Positions 14,201 to 27,834 of a DNA stretch of 64,000 nucleotides are shown here, one piece after another. Both the position numbers and the translations under genes were made by a program. Source of the DNA: Limanda limanda (Eukaryota; Chordata; Actinopteri; Pleuronectiformes; Pleuronectidae); contig NC_083649.1 of assembly GCF_963576545.1 (NCBI RefSeq), positions 8,231,406 through 8,295,405 on the forward strand. The letters run 5' to 3'. A model generated the notes under the pieces. It made no database searches. It saw nothing but the letters and a program-made list of their open reading frames with translations, and had not been told where the DNA came from. The number at the start of each line of letters is the position of its first letter. Position 1 is the stretch's first letter.

Positions 14201-17200
14201 TACATACCAAGTATAACAGAAATAGAAAATATACATGTGAGATTGACATTTTAACACACGGTGACCATTCAAAGTTTTCTGAAGTATGGTGCATATGTAA
14301 ATTAAATTAGTGCTAGAAAATTACTAGTCTTACGGATGATTATTTGCATTGTGAAGAAAAAAAAAACTTTTATAGCAAATGAAGAATGCATCTCAGGATG
14401 AAACGTACATGCTTCTTCAGACTTAATCACAAACTGCCCCTTTGCAATAACCCAATTTTATCAACCCTTGCCCCATCTTAATTTTTCACATTTCTTACCT
14501 CATCAAGCAGCGTGAGCAACATGTTCCTGATATGAGGGGTGTTGTCAGAGTCTGGGTCTTTGAGAAGTTGCCGGAATCGCTCTATGACCTGGTAAAACAC
14601 ATTCTTCCACAAAGCTTGATCCAAATTCTGAGAGTCTGAAAACTCTATGTCTGTGAGGATGACCTGCTCATATAGCCGCAAAAGTTCCCCTCTAGAAAAC
14701 AGAAAAACAGAACAGCGCCCTTTTCAGTATTTGTCCAAAGGTGCAGCTGACAGACGTAAACGTGAACCAAAAGAGTTTCCCCATAAATCCTCACCTGAGC
14801 TGGGCCATGCGATCCAGTCCATCCGCACTCACTCTGTCCCTGGACAGCAGGTTACTGAGCTGGAGCTCCTGTGTATCCGCAGCCCTCAACAGCTTCCGCA
14901 GCTCCCCCCTGGCCTGTTGCTCCACCTCTTGAAAACTCAAACTACCTCCCTCACCTGATTGAGAATAAGCTGCTCCCTTGTAACTCCCACCGATCTGACC
15001 CACCCCAGGGCCCGGGTATATACCGTTAGAAGGGGGCGCCATTTGGTAGGACCCTATGTGATATGGATATGGATAGTGTTGGCTGGTGGTGTTGCCAGGA
15101 CTGTGTGGGCTGCTGGTTGGCATGGGGTAGCCGTAGGGGTTGTCAGAGTTTTGGAATTTGTAGTAGGCTTTGGCAGCAGTCTGCTGGGATCGAAGGTGCT
15201 CACCCTGCGGGACTGGAGGACTGCCCGCTACCTCATCGTCTGTGTCCAGAAAGTGAAGTTGTCCATATCCAGTCCCTGTCTGAAGATATATAGGCTGTTG
15301 GAGAGATTTATGCTGTGAGGACTGGGTGCTGGTAAGGCCGGGTTTCTGGTCTGGGTTATTGGGATCCCAAAGCCGTCTCACTCCTCCTCTGCCTCCTCTA
15401 CTGCTGGAGGCAGAACCCCCCCTAATACCACCAAAAAGCCTTTGCCCAACCCCAGGGGAGTTAGAGATGTCGGTGTGGGATGGAAGCACCAGGATACCCC
15501 CACCTCTGGCACGAGGAGCCAGGCCTTGCTTGCAATGTTGTGGATCCCCACTATGTGGTGTGGAAACTGAATGTTTCTCAATAGAAACCCTTAGGATTCC
15601 CCGACCTCCACCTCTGTTTCCCTTCCTTTCTTCCCTCCGTCTCGCTGCATTTAGTTCGTCCTCCCCTCCTCTTCTCCTCCGCCTTCTAATCTCTGCTACG
15701 TCACCTTTCTCACTCCTTTCCAGTGATTCTGTAGATGATTCCCCATTAGTTGTCCAGCTTTTTAAATGCCTCCTTTGTCCGTCCCTATAAGTACCCATCT
15801 TCTCTTTATTATTGAGCTTAGGGTGCAAGCCTGGCCACTTGGTATTTTCCAAATTCATCCCTACTCCTGGACCTTCGAGGCTGGTCACGCTGCTGGCTGA
15901 GCTACTGCTGTAAGTTCGATTCCGAGGGCGTCGAATATCTGACTTGGAATATCTCTTTGATGATGATGGCGTGATGTTTGCATTGAATTGGTTTCTGTTT
16001 ACTCTTTCTTCAATCCTCTCTACATTTTTTTCTGTCTTAACATCTTTCTCAGGTTCTCTGGACCGGTTGTTGTTGTAATCTCCTCCTCTTCTGTTTTCTC
16101 CACGATTTTCTCTCAGTTTGCTTTGGTGTGTCTCTACTGTCTTAGCTGGTTTGTTATCCCTGTCTGCTTCTACTGCTCTCCGGTCTCTGTCTTTCTCATC
16201 TTTCCCTTGGTCGCTCCTTCGTCCACCACTTATGTCATCCCGATTCCCCTCTTTTTCCTTCTCCCCTCCTCTTCTCCTGCGGTTTTCTCTCGTCCTATCT
16301 ATCTTTTCCTCCTCTTCTTTTGCCCCACCTCTTTGGCCTTGCCCTCCCTTGTCAGTGGTTTTCCCTCTCCTGCAACTTAACTCTCCAACATCTTGGCCTT
16401 CACTTCCAACTTTACCCTTTTCTTTCAGGCTTAGTTTTTCTATCTTGCAGGTCATTTTCTCCACTGAAGCATCAGGTGGTAACAAAGGCTTTTGAACATC
16501 TCGGCTTCCTTGCTTTCTGTTTGTCTCAATGGGTTTGGAAACCTTTACATTTTCCTGTGCATCTTTTACTTCTTTACCTTTCCCTCTTGGCTTCTCTGGG
16601 GGTGTCTTTTTGTTCACCTCCACTTCCTCTGTATTGACCTGGGCTTCTGGCTCAGTTTTATGCTCCTGCTTCCCAGGGGGAGGTGTATCTTGCTCTTTTC
16701 CAACTCCATAGTCCTTTCCCTGGGTACTCCTGCGGGTCCCAGGTTGATAAAGTTCCCGGTCAGGTTTGCGTGCTTTCCTTGCTGGTTTAGCAGCTCCAGC
16801 GGGTTCCTGGTGTTCTTTGTCATTTTCGACAAAGCTCTTTTCTGGATTTGCTTCCATTTTAGGCCGCGAGTGGCTGCCCTTTTTACGGTTCTGAGTGTTA
16901 CTTCCATCACCTGTCACCCGGTCTTCTTCCCCGAAGTCAGTGCCTGTCCCACCATCTGTGGAGTCTGAAACTTTTTCAGAGATCACCTTTTTCTCACTCT
17001 GCAATGGGGGATCACTTTGACAGATTTCCCCCTCCTCACTGTCACGGTGATGCCGGCCATGTCCAGCTGCTGGTTTGAAGCGCTGCTGATCAGGGCGCTT
17101 TGCTTCCCGCTTCAAATGTTGCTTGGGTACATGCTGCTCATCTGAAGAAGGAAAAAACAGACAAAATTAAGATTGTGAACATCAATGTCAGAGAATGAGA

Positions 17201-18327
17201 TAAGGGGATTACACATTCTGATGTTCTTCTTGTGAAGACATCCCAGACAAAGACTGACTGCAACTCAGATCTTCTCAAATGTCACACCTCATCTCAAAAG
17301 CATTAATTTCTAATTAAAAAAAGTGTCAAAAATTCAACAGCTCAACTTACTTAATCAGCTGGGTACTGTAGTATTTAAATAATCTTTCTTAAACAGAAGC
17401 TGACAGTGCACTCGATAGGGATTTTTTTTCAACTGTTATGAATATAGACAGTGTTCGTTGACTCAAAGAACCATTCATCCAGTCCGAAGATACGCGTCTA
17501 ATGTGTCCTACATTTGTAATAATGTTTTAGTACGGTTACAGCACCGTTAAATCAGACCCTTTACCCTAGGTGTAAAAATTACAGCCTTTTTGGAACCAAT
17601 TCAATGGGGATGTAAACACAGACAGTTGCCTTTATTGACACACTGCTACCAACGTTACCCACTACAACCATGTCTATGACTACAACGACAACGCCTGAAT
17701 TACACCGGAAACACATGCTTTTATTTACCTTGCAATACATGACAAGAGTGTGTTCCTTTTTGAAAAGGTGCGCATGATAAAAGAAAACAATCCTCTACAG
17801 AGGAAACACACTTTTTAAAATACACGTTGTATAGTTACACAAAGAAACACACGTAACAATGATGGTTAAACAGCGTTCGATACATTCTCTGAAGTCAGTG
17901 ACGTTTGTCATTAAAGAACACGTTCCTTTTGCTAAAACGCTTTAAGTACAATAAGTACAATATAAAACCGAGAACACATATATATAGTATTATTGTAATA
18001 GTATTATTAATACAGGGTTAGTGTGTGACATGGATTTTAGCTGGAAGGGGCGTTTGAAAGCAGCCGCGCAGGATCAAAGGATGCACAGAGCGCTAACTTA
18101 GCTAGCTAACAACATTAGCTTGAACTTAGCAACTCCGTCAGCTACTTTCCACGAACTCATGACGCGGCTTCGTTCCGGATTCGCCGACCCTCTCCTGAAG
18201 CTTCGCTTCCCGGTGGTCTGCGTCGCTTTATCTCACCTTTCTGACAGTCGGTGCTGGTCCCGGCGCTCGACGCCTCGGCTCGGAGCTCCGCGGCTGAGAT
18301 TCGCACTCGGTCCAGTTCGTCCGCCAT
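6857..18327 (-). CDS. smg6: SMG6 (EST1A), nonsense-mediated mRNA decay endonuclease, 19 coding exons
   Basis: SMG6 cuts mRNAs near premature stop codons during nonsense-mediated decay; it also associates with telomerase. Exons (minus strand, 5' to 3'): 18237-18327, 14795-17141, 14499-14691, 14051-14161, 13691-13797, 13372-13450, 13051-13161, 12506-12721, 10848-10909, 10561-10706, 10060-10212, 9227-9401, 8754-8973, 8414-8593, 8053-8211, 7620-7764, 7265-7527, 7085-7166, 6857-6987. All borders are GT-AG, phases agree, and the sum is 4971 nt (1656 residues plus stop). The protein has an N-terminal disordered region with two exon-junction-complex binding motifs, a 14-3-3-like/TPR region ([32 protein letters not shown]), and a C-terminal PIN nuclease domain. 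It is longer than human SMG6 (1419 residues), mainly in the disordered part. Identification rests on near-identical segments recalled from the human protein. The exon 11 donor has two options (see findings). Confidence 0.97.
8414..14691 (-). CDS. smg6: SMG6 exons 3-14: 14-3-3-like and helical-repeat region
   Basis: Twelve short exons encode the folded middle of SMG6, which in the family binds phosphorylated UPF1. Recognisable pieces in order are [19 protein letters not shown] (exon 3), [20 protein letters not shown] (4), [20 protein letters not shown] (5), [19 protein letters not shown] (7), VEIWIRPS (8), [19 protein letters not shown] (9), [17 protein letters not shown] (10), [20 protein letters not shown] (11), [17 protein letters not shown] (12), LADLCNVL and [14 protein letters not shown] (13), and [20 protein letters not shown] (14). 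Intron 8 (10910-12505) is the longest here, and intron 11 (9402-10059) holds a MITE. Confidence 0.93.
9490..9897. mobile_element. MITE copy B (in SMG6 intron 11)
   Basis: This diverged copy of the short element also seen at 62.8-63.3 kb ends with CTGCAGCCAGCCACCAGGGG, then a stretch like TTCACTTTCAGGGAGCTTGTC, and TCGTCCATCTTTTTATACA. Its left end (ACACATAGATGACGCATCCC) resembles the inverted complement of that right end. No coding capacity is visible. It lies wholly within an SMG6 intron, so it should be spliced out. Confidence 0.55.
11765..12035 (-). mobile_element. Tc1/mariner transposase relic in SMG6 intron 8
   Basis: Read on the minus strand, this stretch follows the transposase gene of fish Tc1-like elements. 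The GACCAAGATCCCGACAGTCAC segment, the following TTAACAGAGCTTCAGAAGTCC, the CCAGAAGGATGACC segment, GCAGCACTCCATCAAACAGG and TATGATAGAGTGGC all align with the usual Tc1 coding region. ATTATCTGGTCTTATGATAC continues into the I-x-W-S-D-E-T region, where the conserved Asp-Glu is now Tyr-Asp. Frameshifts and stops are frequent and no ends are visible, so this is a dead internal fragment. Confidence 0.8.
14795..17141 (-). CDS. smg6: SMG6 exon 2: long disordered N-terminal region with EJC-binding motifs
   Basis: This 2347-nt exon encodes residues 31-812. Near its start [13 protein letters not shown] (about residues 45-57) and [16 protein letters not shown] (about 153-168) match the two exon-junction-complex binding motifs of SMG6. 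A long stretch rich in Lys, Glu, Arg and Gly follows and looks disordered. The [17 protein letters not shown] block, [35 protein letters not shown] and [12 protein letters not shown] are conserved SMG6 islands. The exon closes with [20 protein letters not shown], the start of the 14-3-3-like region. Several open frames antisense to this exon follow from its composition and are not genes. Confidence 0.95.
18237..18327 (-). CDS. smg6: SMG6 coding exon 1 (start codon)
   Basis: The start ATG is at 18327-18325 and the peptide begins [16 protein letters not shown], matching the conserved SMG6 N-terminus (human MAEGLERVRISASELR). An in-frame upstream ATG exists ten codons earlier, but the conserved start and its AAGATGGCGG context favour 18327. 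The exon ends after CAGAAAG at a GTGAGA donor, phase 1. It joins exon 2 at 17141 to give the codon GAT. Confidence 0.93.
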
Positions 18328-18460
18328 CTTTCCTTCGACTGAAAACAAACACAACAAGTACGGTGGCCCGGAGGCGGCAAACCCGTGCTCAGCGGCTGAC
18401 GTAGGAAGCGAGGACCTCTGGGTAATGTAGTTCGCAAAGCCTGTTGCGCTGATCTCAATG
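18328..18460 (-). promoter_or_regulatory. SMG6 promoter region with ACTAYRNNNCCCR motif and YY1-type start
   Basis: Upstream of the SMG6 start, the minus strand reads ACTACATTACCCA at 18431-18419. This is an exact fit to the ACTAYRNNNCCCR motif bound by ZNF143/THAP11 at housekeeping promoters. An AGGAAGC ETS-like site and a GACGTA half-CRE lie between it and the gene. The start codon itself sits in AAGATGGCGG, a YY1-type site. No TATA box is seen, which fits a housekeeping promoter. Motifs are seen; function is inferred. Confidence 0.6.
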
Positions 18461-18540
18461 TTTAAAGATCAAAGCAAATACATCTTATGTAGTTACCTAT
18501 TACGACACTTATATTACTATTTGTTATTATTATTAAGACG

Positions 18541-19687
<1,147 letters not shown>

Positions 19688-21867
19688 GCTAGATTGATTA
19701 TGCCTAAAGATTGTCTTAACTTTATTGGATTATGTTGTAAGTCCTTGTGATCCTTGTGCTACATTAACTGAGTTCTGCATTATTTCAGCATTCTGTGTTT
19801 TGTCTGCTCCACCAGAAACATTAACAGGTTTTAACACCACGCCACCGAAACTGTTCAATCCAGATGGTGTTTGAAAATGATTGCAGTTTTGAAGTTTTCC
19901 AATCTTGCACGTGGCCAAAATATTTCAATCGAAACTCTCCTAATTGCCTTTTCAATTAGACTCATGTTTAATCAAGCCATTAAAAAAATATATTGTTACT
20001 GTGTGAAAAAACGTGTTTTACTCTGAAAAGTACAGTTATGTAATTCTTAAGTATAGGCTTTGACCTACATTTGAGGACTGGGGGAAGGGGGCTTAAAGGT
20101 CTCCACATTATGTAAAGAAACTGACAGAGAGATACTGCATACATACACACTTTGCTGTTTCATGCAATATCCACTAGGTGTCAGGAATGGTCACTTTATT
20201 ATCATGTTTAGTTGAACTGGCCCATTGTCCAATGCTTTGGCCCAAAAATTAACTTACTCGCTACTGTTTTCCCCAATAAGTAATTTATATTAATGTTATC
20301 GCCTAATCAACTTCTCACAACATCTTCTCTCTCTGTTTTCCCATCACGACCTCGATGTGGTGCAGAGGGGGAGTAGTCTTACTGCAGAAACCAAATGACA
20401 AAAACATATACAGACAGACCAGGTGCTGTGTTTTTGCATGCTGGTGCAGGCATGTGCACATGAGGAGGGGGAGTTCCTGCAGCCACCATCTGAGGCTGAA
20501 GCTAGAGTAAACAGCTTCATTTCCCTAGCAACACCAAATTAAAGGGCCAGAGTCTTTCGTCCTTCCTGTGAATCTCCCACACGAGTCTTCCTCCAGAGCC
20601 AGACCTCCTCTTTACATCCTCACATTCCTTCATTATACCACAGACTCATTCATCTTAGATGCTCGGCTCACTTTGTCGGCAGAGTAATCGGGAATGTCAA
20701 CACATACATATGAATATGCAGGTTATTTCTTACATAGACGTTATTAGCGGTTGTGCTGAATTTTGACAAATTATGAAGCAGGCAACAACAGAAATAAGTG
20801 CAGGAAGAACTGGATTAATTACACCATTGTATCGACCATGTTCGGTTTTACTTTCATTGTATTGTGTTATTCAGGATAGGTTTTGTGATTGAATTTCATG
20901 ATTTATTGAAGGCACTTGAAAGAAAGGTGCAGTCAAAAAAAAGGTGAGATCAATATCACATGTGGATGATGGTTATTATTGTGATTTATGGGCATCATCA
21001 TTGTTATCATTCCTATCTGTTCCTCATTTTTATGATTACAATAATTTGATGTGGTACAAACAATATGGCACATATGTGTATGCAGAATACTGTTTTGATG
21101 TAGTGCTGGCAGTGTCTCTCGATGAAGCAATGGCACACCAGGGGTTGTAGAATGTTTCGTGTCTGCAGTGGAGAGGTGTGAGGGAGGGAGGGGGGCTGCC
21201 GGAAGTGGTGGGCGTGTGTCTCCCTGTGTGTGTGTGTGTGTGTGTGTCTGCGTATGTGTGTGTGCCTGCAAGTTACTTGTGTGCCTCCGTGCGCGTGTGT
21301 GTATGTGTGCAGAGTTCTGATTGTCAGTGCTGCACCACAGTGCAGGTGGAGCAATGCAGGGTGATAAGTGACACAGAAGGACAGAGAGAGGGGGGGGGCA
21401 GAGAGGTGGTGAGGGAGACATGGGGGGGTGGGGAGAGGAAGCGAGGGAGAGAGGTGAGAAGGCATGATGCAGGAAGAGAGGGGTGAACAAGAAGGAGGAT
21501 AGACTGTGAATACAGATAAGAAAAGCGGGGGAAGCAGGGAGTTTTTGCAGGTGGATTTCTGACACCAAGGGGGTTTCTCCAGCCCAATCATCTAGATCTC
21601 TCCTGCCCCCTTCTCATTTTCTCCCTCTCCCTCACTCTCACTCCGTCTCCCCCCACTGGGACACTTGGAGGTGGGAGGAGATGACTTTTAGAGATGACTG
21701 GAGTGAAGGAGGAGGAGGACAGATGGGGAAATACAGTCAGCAGAGAATGGTGGAGACAGGAGAGAAACATTGTGGCTGAGAATGGAGCCGAGTGAAATTG
21801 CTGCAGGGCTGAAAATGGGAAATAAATGGAAAGGAGAGAGAAAATGGCAGAATGGAATATTCATTAA

Positions 21868-22282
<415 letters not shown>

Positions 22283-23338
22283 GGGATGGACAGAGGCTTG
22301 TGTGACGCATGCTTACTGGTATTGGATCTTGGAGTAAATCCATTCCAACTGTTGTCTGCATAATTCACAAAAGATGGATGGAGTGATGGAGAACAAGAAA
22401 AAGCCAATGTGAGACAGAATACATGGAGTGATGTCAAAACACAATTTTAAAGAAGTACAAAAACAGATTGGGGCAAAGAAGCTATTTCATTTCATCACCA
22501 CATTCAATTGCTGACATTAATTAAAGACCAAAACTATATTTAATCACTAGTATGTTGTGCACACACCCCCTAATACACCCTTTCCCCTTATTGCCCTTGA
22601 ACTTTATTTTCTTGCTCCAACTCTTCATTAAAGCTGTGAAAACACAAAATGTGTGTCTCCCAAAATTCAACCTGATATATTTGCCATCTTTTTGAACTTT
22701 GGATTAAAGTGTTTACTTCACATTCACAGTAATACTCAAAACTGCAGAATTACACATGGAAAGCTCCTTTTTACTCGGCCACGTGCGGCACATAGGACAC
22801 AGTGTGTGTGTCGTATGCACTCAATTACAGACACTAATATTCCCAGTGTCATCTGCTCTCAAAAATTCCATTGATCCATAAGCTGAACTCATGCAAACAG
22901 ATGCACTCATTCTAACACTGATGACAGCCTCACCAACACATGCACAAACACCAACCACCCTCCCACTCACACACTGTGCAGCTGGCAGTGCATGTTAATT
23001 ACATTCAGCATATGTCTTTGGCATAATGTTGTGAAGTTTTGTGTGAGTCAGTGTTGGAGTTGCAGCAGATGAGACGAGGCGGCCTGTGTGACTTTGCGCA
23101 AGGACAGATGACCTTGGCGTCCTGTGGTGCCCGTGTAAACATAATGAAATCATGGGAATCATCTTGTCGTGCCATCTCAGGTAAGTCAATTTTCACTGGA
23201 GCCATTAAACAATGTAGGAGGAATTAAACACACACATGCTTCTTCCACTGCAACACACAATATTATATACACACACACACTCGCGGACATATTAAAGTTT
23301 CTTCAGGTATGGGCTCATTGAATCTGCCTGTGATTAGG

Positions 23339-23354
23339 GTGTGTGTGTGTGTGT

Positions 23355-23443
<89 letters not shown>
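23339..23443. repeat. (GT)n dinucleotide repeat
   Basis: About 105 bp of GT with a single C interruption near 23359. It can form left-handed DNA and is likely polymorphic. Confidence 0.95.
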
Positions 23444-24722
23444 TGAGTGTGGGTTTGTGAAGAGGAGCACAGAGACAGCGAAGGGAACGATGTGGGGGCG
23501 GGAGGGGTTTCACTAATAAACACCCACTCTTTCCAGACCTCCATTTCACTCTGACACATACTCCCACCACCACCGTCACCACCACACACACACGCTCTCC
23601 TCCTCCCCAGCTCTCATTTGACAGAATCCTCATTACGGGCACGTTTGGCAGCAGAGTCTTCCTCCTCCACCTCCTCCTCCTTCTCCTCTTCTTCTTCTTC
23701 TTCTTCTTCTTTTTCTCCCCTCCCCTGTCTCCATCTCTCTCCCTCTCTTTCGTTTTTTTTATTTGCTCATTCTCTCTTTGCCCTGCTCGCTGTGTTCGAG
23801 CCAGCTTGGCAATCAAAGGGAGAGAAAACACAAATGAGAGTGGAGGAGGAGGGGTGGGGAGGGGGGGGCTCACTGGGATTTCAGTATGAGTCAGAATGGG
23901 AGAAAGGGGGAGGCGGGGAGGTGGGTAGGCAAGGTAGGCGGCAGTGAGGAAAGAGGAGAGGAGAGTGTAAGGGAGGGATGAGGTTTTTTTTTCTTTCTTT
24001 CCTCTCTTCTCTCTTCTCTGACTGCATTCTCTGTTTGGAATACAGATGAGGAGATAGAAAGAGAGCCAACGGCCGGCCGTGACAGATGAACAAGAGATTT
24101 GCACGAAAAATAATCAGCATCTTGATTCGTGATCAAACTTTGAGATTTAAAAAGAAGCTTCCTCGATGTTGTGTATAAGTTGAAGATGGACCGGCTGATC
24201 GCTCGGCGTCAAAACAAGAGGCAAAAGTTTAACAAACTAATGACTTCAATCTGGAGCTTAATCCCAAACGAGCAGGACAAAATTAAAAATGCTGCAAAGA
24301 AAAGAAAAAGATAATGTCGCTCTGTGTGTTTGTGTGTGTGTGAGTGTGTTAGTGCATTTGCATGTGTGTAATCATGCCACTGTGGTGCTGGTAGTAAGAG
24401 GGAGTGTGTGTGAGATTAAGGAGGGGGTTAGAGAGGAACTGTTTCATTCACACTTTTTCAATCATTCATCTGCCCCCTGGTTGCATATTCATGCTGGGTG
24501 TAGTGTGCGGAAATTGGATTGCGTATGCTTGTGTACACACAGGCTCGCTTACCGAATACTTATCCTCCACCACACGTCAGCACATTTATATTGCTGTTTG
24601 ATTGCAGTCAGTGGAGATTCTACCGTTCTGAGGCCCAGAGCTGCGAGATTGACGTTCCCGCTCTGCTGCAATCACATCTGAGGCGAGGGAAGAGAAGCAG
24701 AGCACTTGTCCCAACCGAGATG

Positions 24723-24753
24723 TTGAATTGTATAAAGAATGAATACAATTCAA
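24723..24753. other. Perfect 11-bp inverted repeat with 9-nt loop
   Basis: TTGAATTGTAT at 24723-24733 is exactly complementary, in inverse, to ATACAATTCAA at 24743-24753. The stem is AT-rich. No terminator or miRNA identity is assigned. Confidence 0.6.
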
Positions 24754-25594
24754 TGTTGGACTGTCCACTGTGGGCGTCTCGCTGTCCAGATCTCTTGCCC
24801 CGTGCTGCGAGGATGTTTTTTTTCTTCTTCTGTGAAGTCATAAGCGTATACATCTCAGTGGGCTGCCTCTCGAGGGGCTATTGATGTACATTGTGAAGTC
24901 ATGGGTGAAGTGAGCCGTGGTCGATACATCTACTCAGTTGCGTCATCGTTTAAACATCAATATAAGAAAATATTCATAGATGTACTTGAATAGAGGCACC
25001 CTGCATATGGTCTGTATCACAAACTAGGTCAATCCATTTTATTATTCTGGGTAAAATCAATAACTCAAATCCCACAAGATCTTAAATTTGAAACAAATAT
25101 CTGACGTCAAACATGAGACATTTCAGTCATGTGATAATTCAAACTGATTTTAAAATATTTAAAATGTTGACAAGCCCATAATCTAACCTATGATAGAAGA
25201 CAACTGCTGGAGTTTTGTTTCTCTGCACACAGACAGGAAACAATGTGAGGGAGGTGAGTATGACATGTATAAAAAGGTTATATAAAAGGTGCTTGGAGAG
25301 AAATGTCAGGTTCTGTGCAGCACTATGTCCCCTGGGTCTCCATGAAGCACGTTCAGGTGAAAGAGCAGAAGCTGATGGTAAAGGAGAAGAGATCAGGACC
25401 CCTGTTTGTTTTCTAATGGAGGATATGAAAACACTGCTGCCTGATCTTTTCCCTGAGATCCATGTATTAAAGATATTTGAATCTGAAGTCTCCACAGGTC
25501 ATGAGGCCCAATGACAGTGACCTTAGGAAATTTAAGAAACAGAGAGAGGGGGAGAAAAAGTAAGAGTGGTGATGAAGGAGAAGACTCTTTCATC

Positions 25595-25838
25595 ACCATG
25601 TCTTTTGCACTTTTATCACTTTTATCACTTTAGTACGTCTACACTTTACTTTACATAAAACCTATGCTGCTATACCTACTGTACTTGAATCTGTTTACTT
25701 AGAATTAGGAATGTCTTGTTGTCTTATCAGTTGTGCCCCCTGCACTTTATGTTTCACCGTGGGAGAGTGGGAAACGATATATCGATTTCTTTGTATGTCT
25801 GTACATTTAAAGAAATTGACAAATAAAGCTACTACTAT
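25595..25838 (+). mobile_element. LINE 3' tail (fish non-LTR retrotransposon relic)
   Basis: The run from TTTTGCACTTTTATCAC through TGTCTTGTTGTCTTATCAG, GTGGGAGAGTGGGAAACG and TTTCTTTGTATGTCTGTACA to GAAATTGACAAATAAAGCTA is the typical 3' end of a fish LINE, closing with short CTA repeats instead of poly-A. No reverse transcriptase remains, so it is a 5'-truncated dead copy. Confidence 0.6.
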
Positions 25839-27048
25839 ACTATCTGTCCATTTGCTCATGAGGAGTTATTTTAAATTCACAAACTGAGACTGTGTGAATG
25901 TTAATTAAGAGTTGGAGAGTAAAGAGATTGAAAAAGCAGTTTAAAGAAAATAATGATTCCACAAAATCACCAAACCTTACGGCGTTCCACCACTTTGGTG
26001 CCATTTTGTGTGAAAGGCCCTTGAACCACAAGTCTTTAGATGGCTGTGTGGGATATGTAATATATTTAACTTGTCAGATCAGAACATTAAACGGCTGCTT
26101 GCACATTAAAGCATCACTGATAACATCAAATTAAAAAAAAACTTTTACTTTGGACGCTAAAACTTCCAGCTAAAATGTACAATACTGAACATTTTAATTG
26201 AAAAAGCACAAATCTAAGTAATAGTCATTGAACTGGAGCAAAATTACATCAGATTTCATTCTGCATTCGCTGTAGTGAGTGTGAACCTTCAGCCGACAGC
26301 TGCCTGACAGAAAGAGAAGCACGACAGGACGTTTCCTGCAGTGGATGATTTGGGACTTAACTTCAACATTGAGCGTTGAATCATAATTGAAGAGACTTTT
26401 CTTTTGAAATCAGGTGCTGCGAGAGGTATAAGTCATCTCGACTGTATTGAGTAGTTTGTGGAATAGCGGTGGTTTCGTGTAGGTGGAGGTGGGCGTGCCA
26501 TCCCACAGTGTTCTGGAGAGGGAGGGGTGGGTGGGGGCATGAAAGGCCATTTAAGTTACTATAAGTCCCCTTGTTGTGTGACGTGCTTCCTCCGCACAAC
26601 GGTGTAAATTACACTCGCCCTCTCGCTGCACACACGCCTACGTATGTCTGACACTCTTCTTCACGCACAAGGGTCTCCCCCAAATCTCGCCACGTTCGAC
26701 AGCGCGGATGTGCGCACCACTCCCATCACGCCCCCCCCCCCCCCCCGAGGTTTGCAGAGTTAACAGGTGGAATACTGAGTAGATCTCTGGGTACATTTTT
26801 CATGTGTGAGACGTAAAAAAACCTCAGTGCGGTGCAGCAAAGATTTTTTAGTCATTCTGAGCAGACAGCTGCTTAACGTGACTGCAGTGATTCATCGGCC
26901 AGTTTTAACATCACGATGCTCACGATCACTGGGTAAACAGTTGTTGAGCACGTTGGACTTTGACGTGTCAGCTTCAGGTGTTTGCTTTCACAACAGCTTG
27001 GTCCAAAACAGCAGCGAGAAAGAAGTGGAGCTGTAACATGCAGTTTAG

Positions 27049-27250
27049 GATTCAAGATTCAAGATTCAAGATTTTTTATTGTCAAATGAACAGAGATAAC
27101 ATGAAGTAGTCACTGTCAATGAAATGCTTGGGTCACACACTCTCTTTAAGCAATGCTCAGTAATTTCAACCCAAAAAAATAAAAATAAAAATTGAAATAG
27201 TATAAAATAGAATAAAAAAGAATAAAATAGAAAAACAATGAAATAGAATA
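27049..27250 (+). mobile_element. L2/CR1-type LINE fragment with ATTCAAG repeats
   Basis: Tandem ATTCAAG units followed by TTTTTTATTGTCAAATGA and CAATGAAATGCTTGGGTCA are typical of fish L2/CR1-type retroposon ends. An A-rich tract follows. There is no coding sequence. Confidence 0.5.
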
Positions 27251-27834
27251 TCAAAAATTCAAAAAATTTAAAATTTAAAATAGAAATTAAAGTATATACA
27301 TCTCAATATTTTTTATCAACTTTGAACAATCAAATTATTATGATTCCTTGAAGTGCCCTCCACTCAGACTGAATATAATATTATTATCACATAAAAGGAG
27401 CGACTGGCTGAAACGGCAGCATCATATTTCGAAAAATAGACTCGGAAATACCTCCCTTGCGAAATTTAACAACACACGATGAGTAAAAACTTGAATATGT
27501 GGAGGTGTAAGTTTGATTTAACTCAGTGATCAATACCTCAGTGGCTCCAAATGTCTTTAGAATATACATATTGTTAGACAATAATATTTTTAGCTCCGGG
27601 TTTTATTAGGCAATTTCTCGGTACGGGTGCACAACGGAACACGCTATTTTCATCCTTCTCGGTAAAAGACCCGCACCATGATTCAGGCTATACTTTTCCT
27701 GCCCTTTATAAATAGCTGTGCTCTGTGACGTGGTATACGCACGTACATGTGTAGGTGAATCTTTGAATGAGCTCTCCCTCTCCTCCTTCCTCCCTCTCTC
27801 TCTCCCCCTCCTCCCCCGTTCCCCTCTACTAGTT

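Noticed and set aside
15326..16968. Several plus-strand open frames of 100-158 codons
   Set aside because: They are antisense to SMG6 exon 2; its Lys/Glu/Arg-rich coding strand gives stop-free complementary frames. No start context or splice logic supports them.
23618..24104. Ser-rich and Lys/Glu-rich open frames
   Set aside because: Produced by CTT/TCC and GT simple repeats; no conserved domain.
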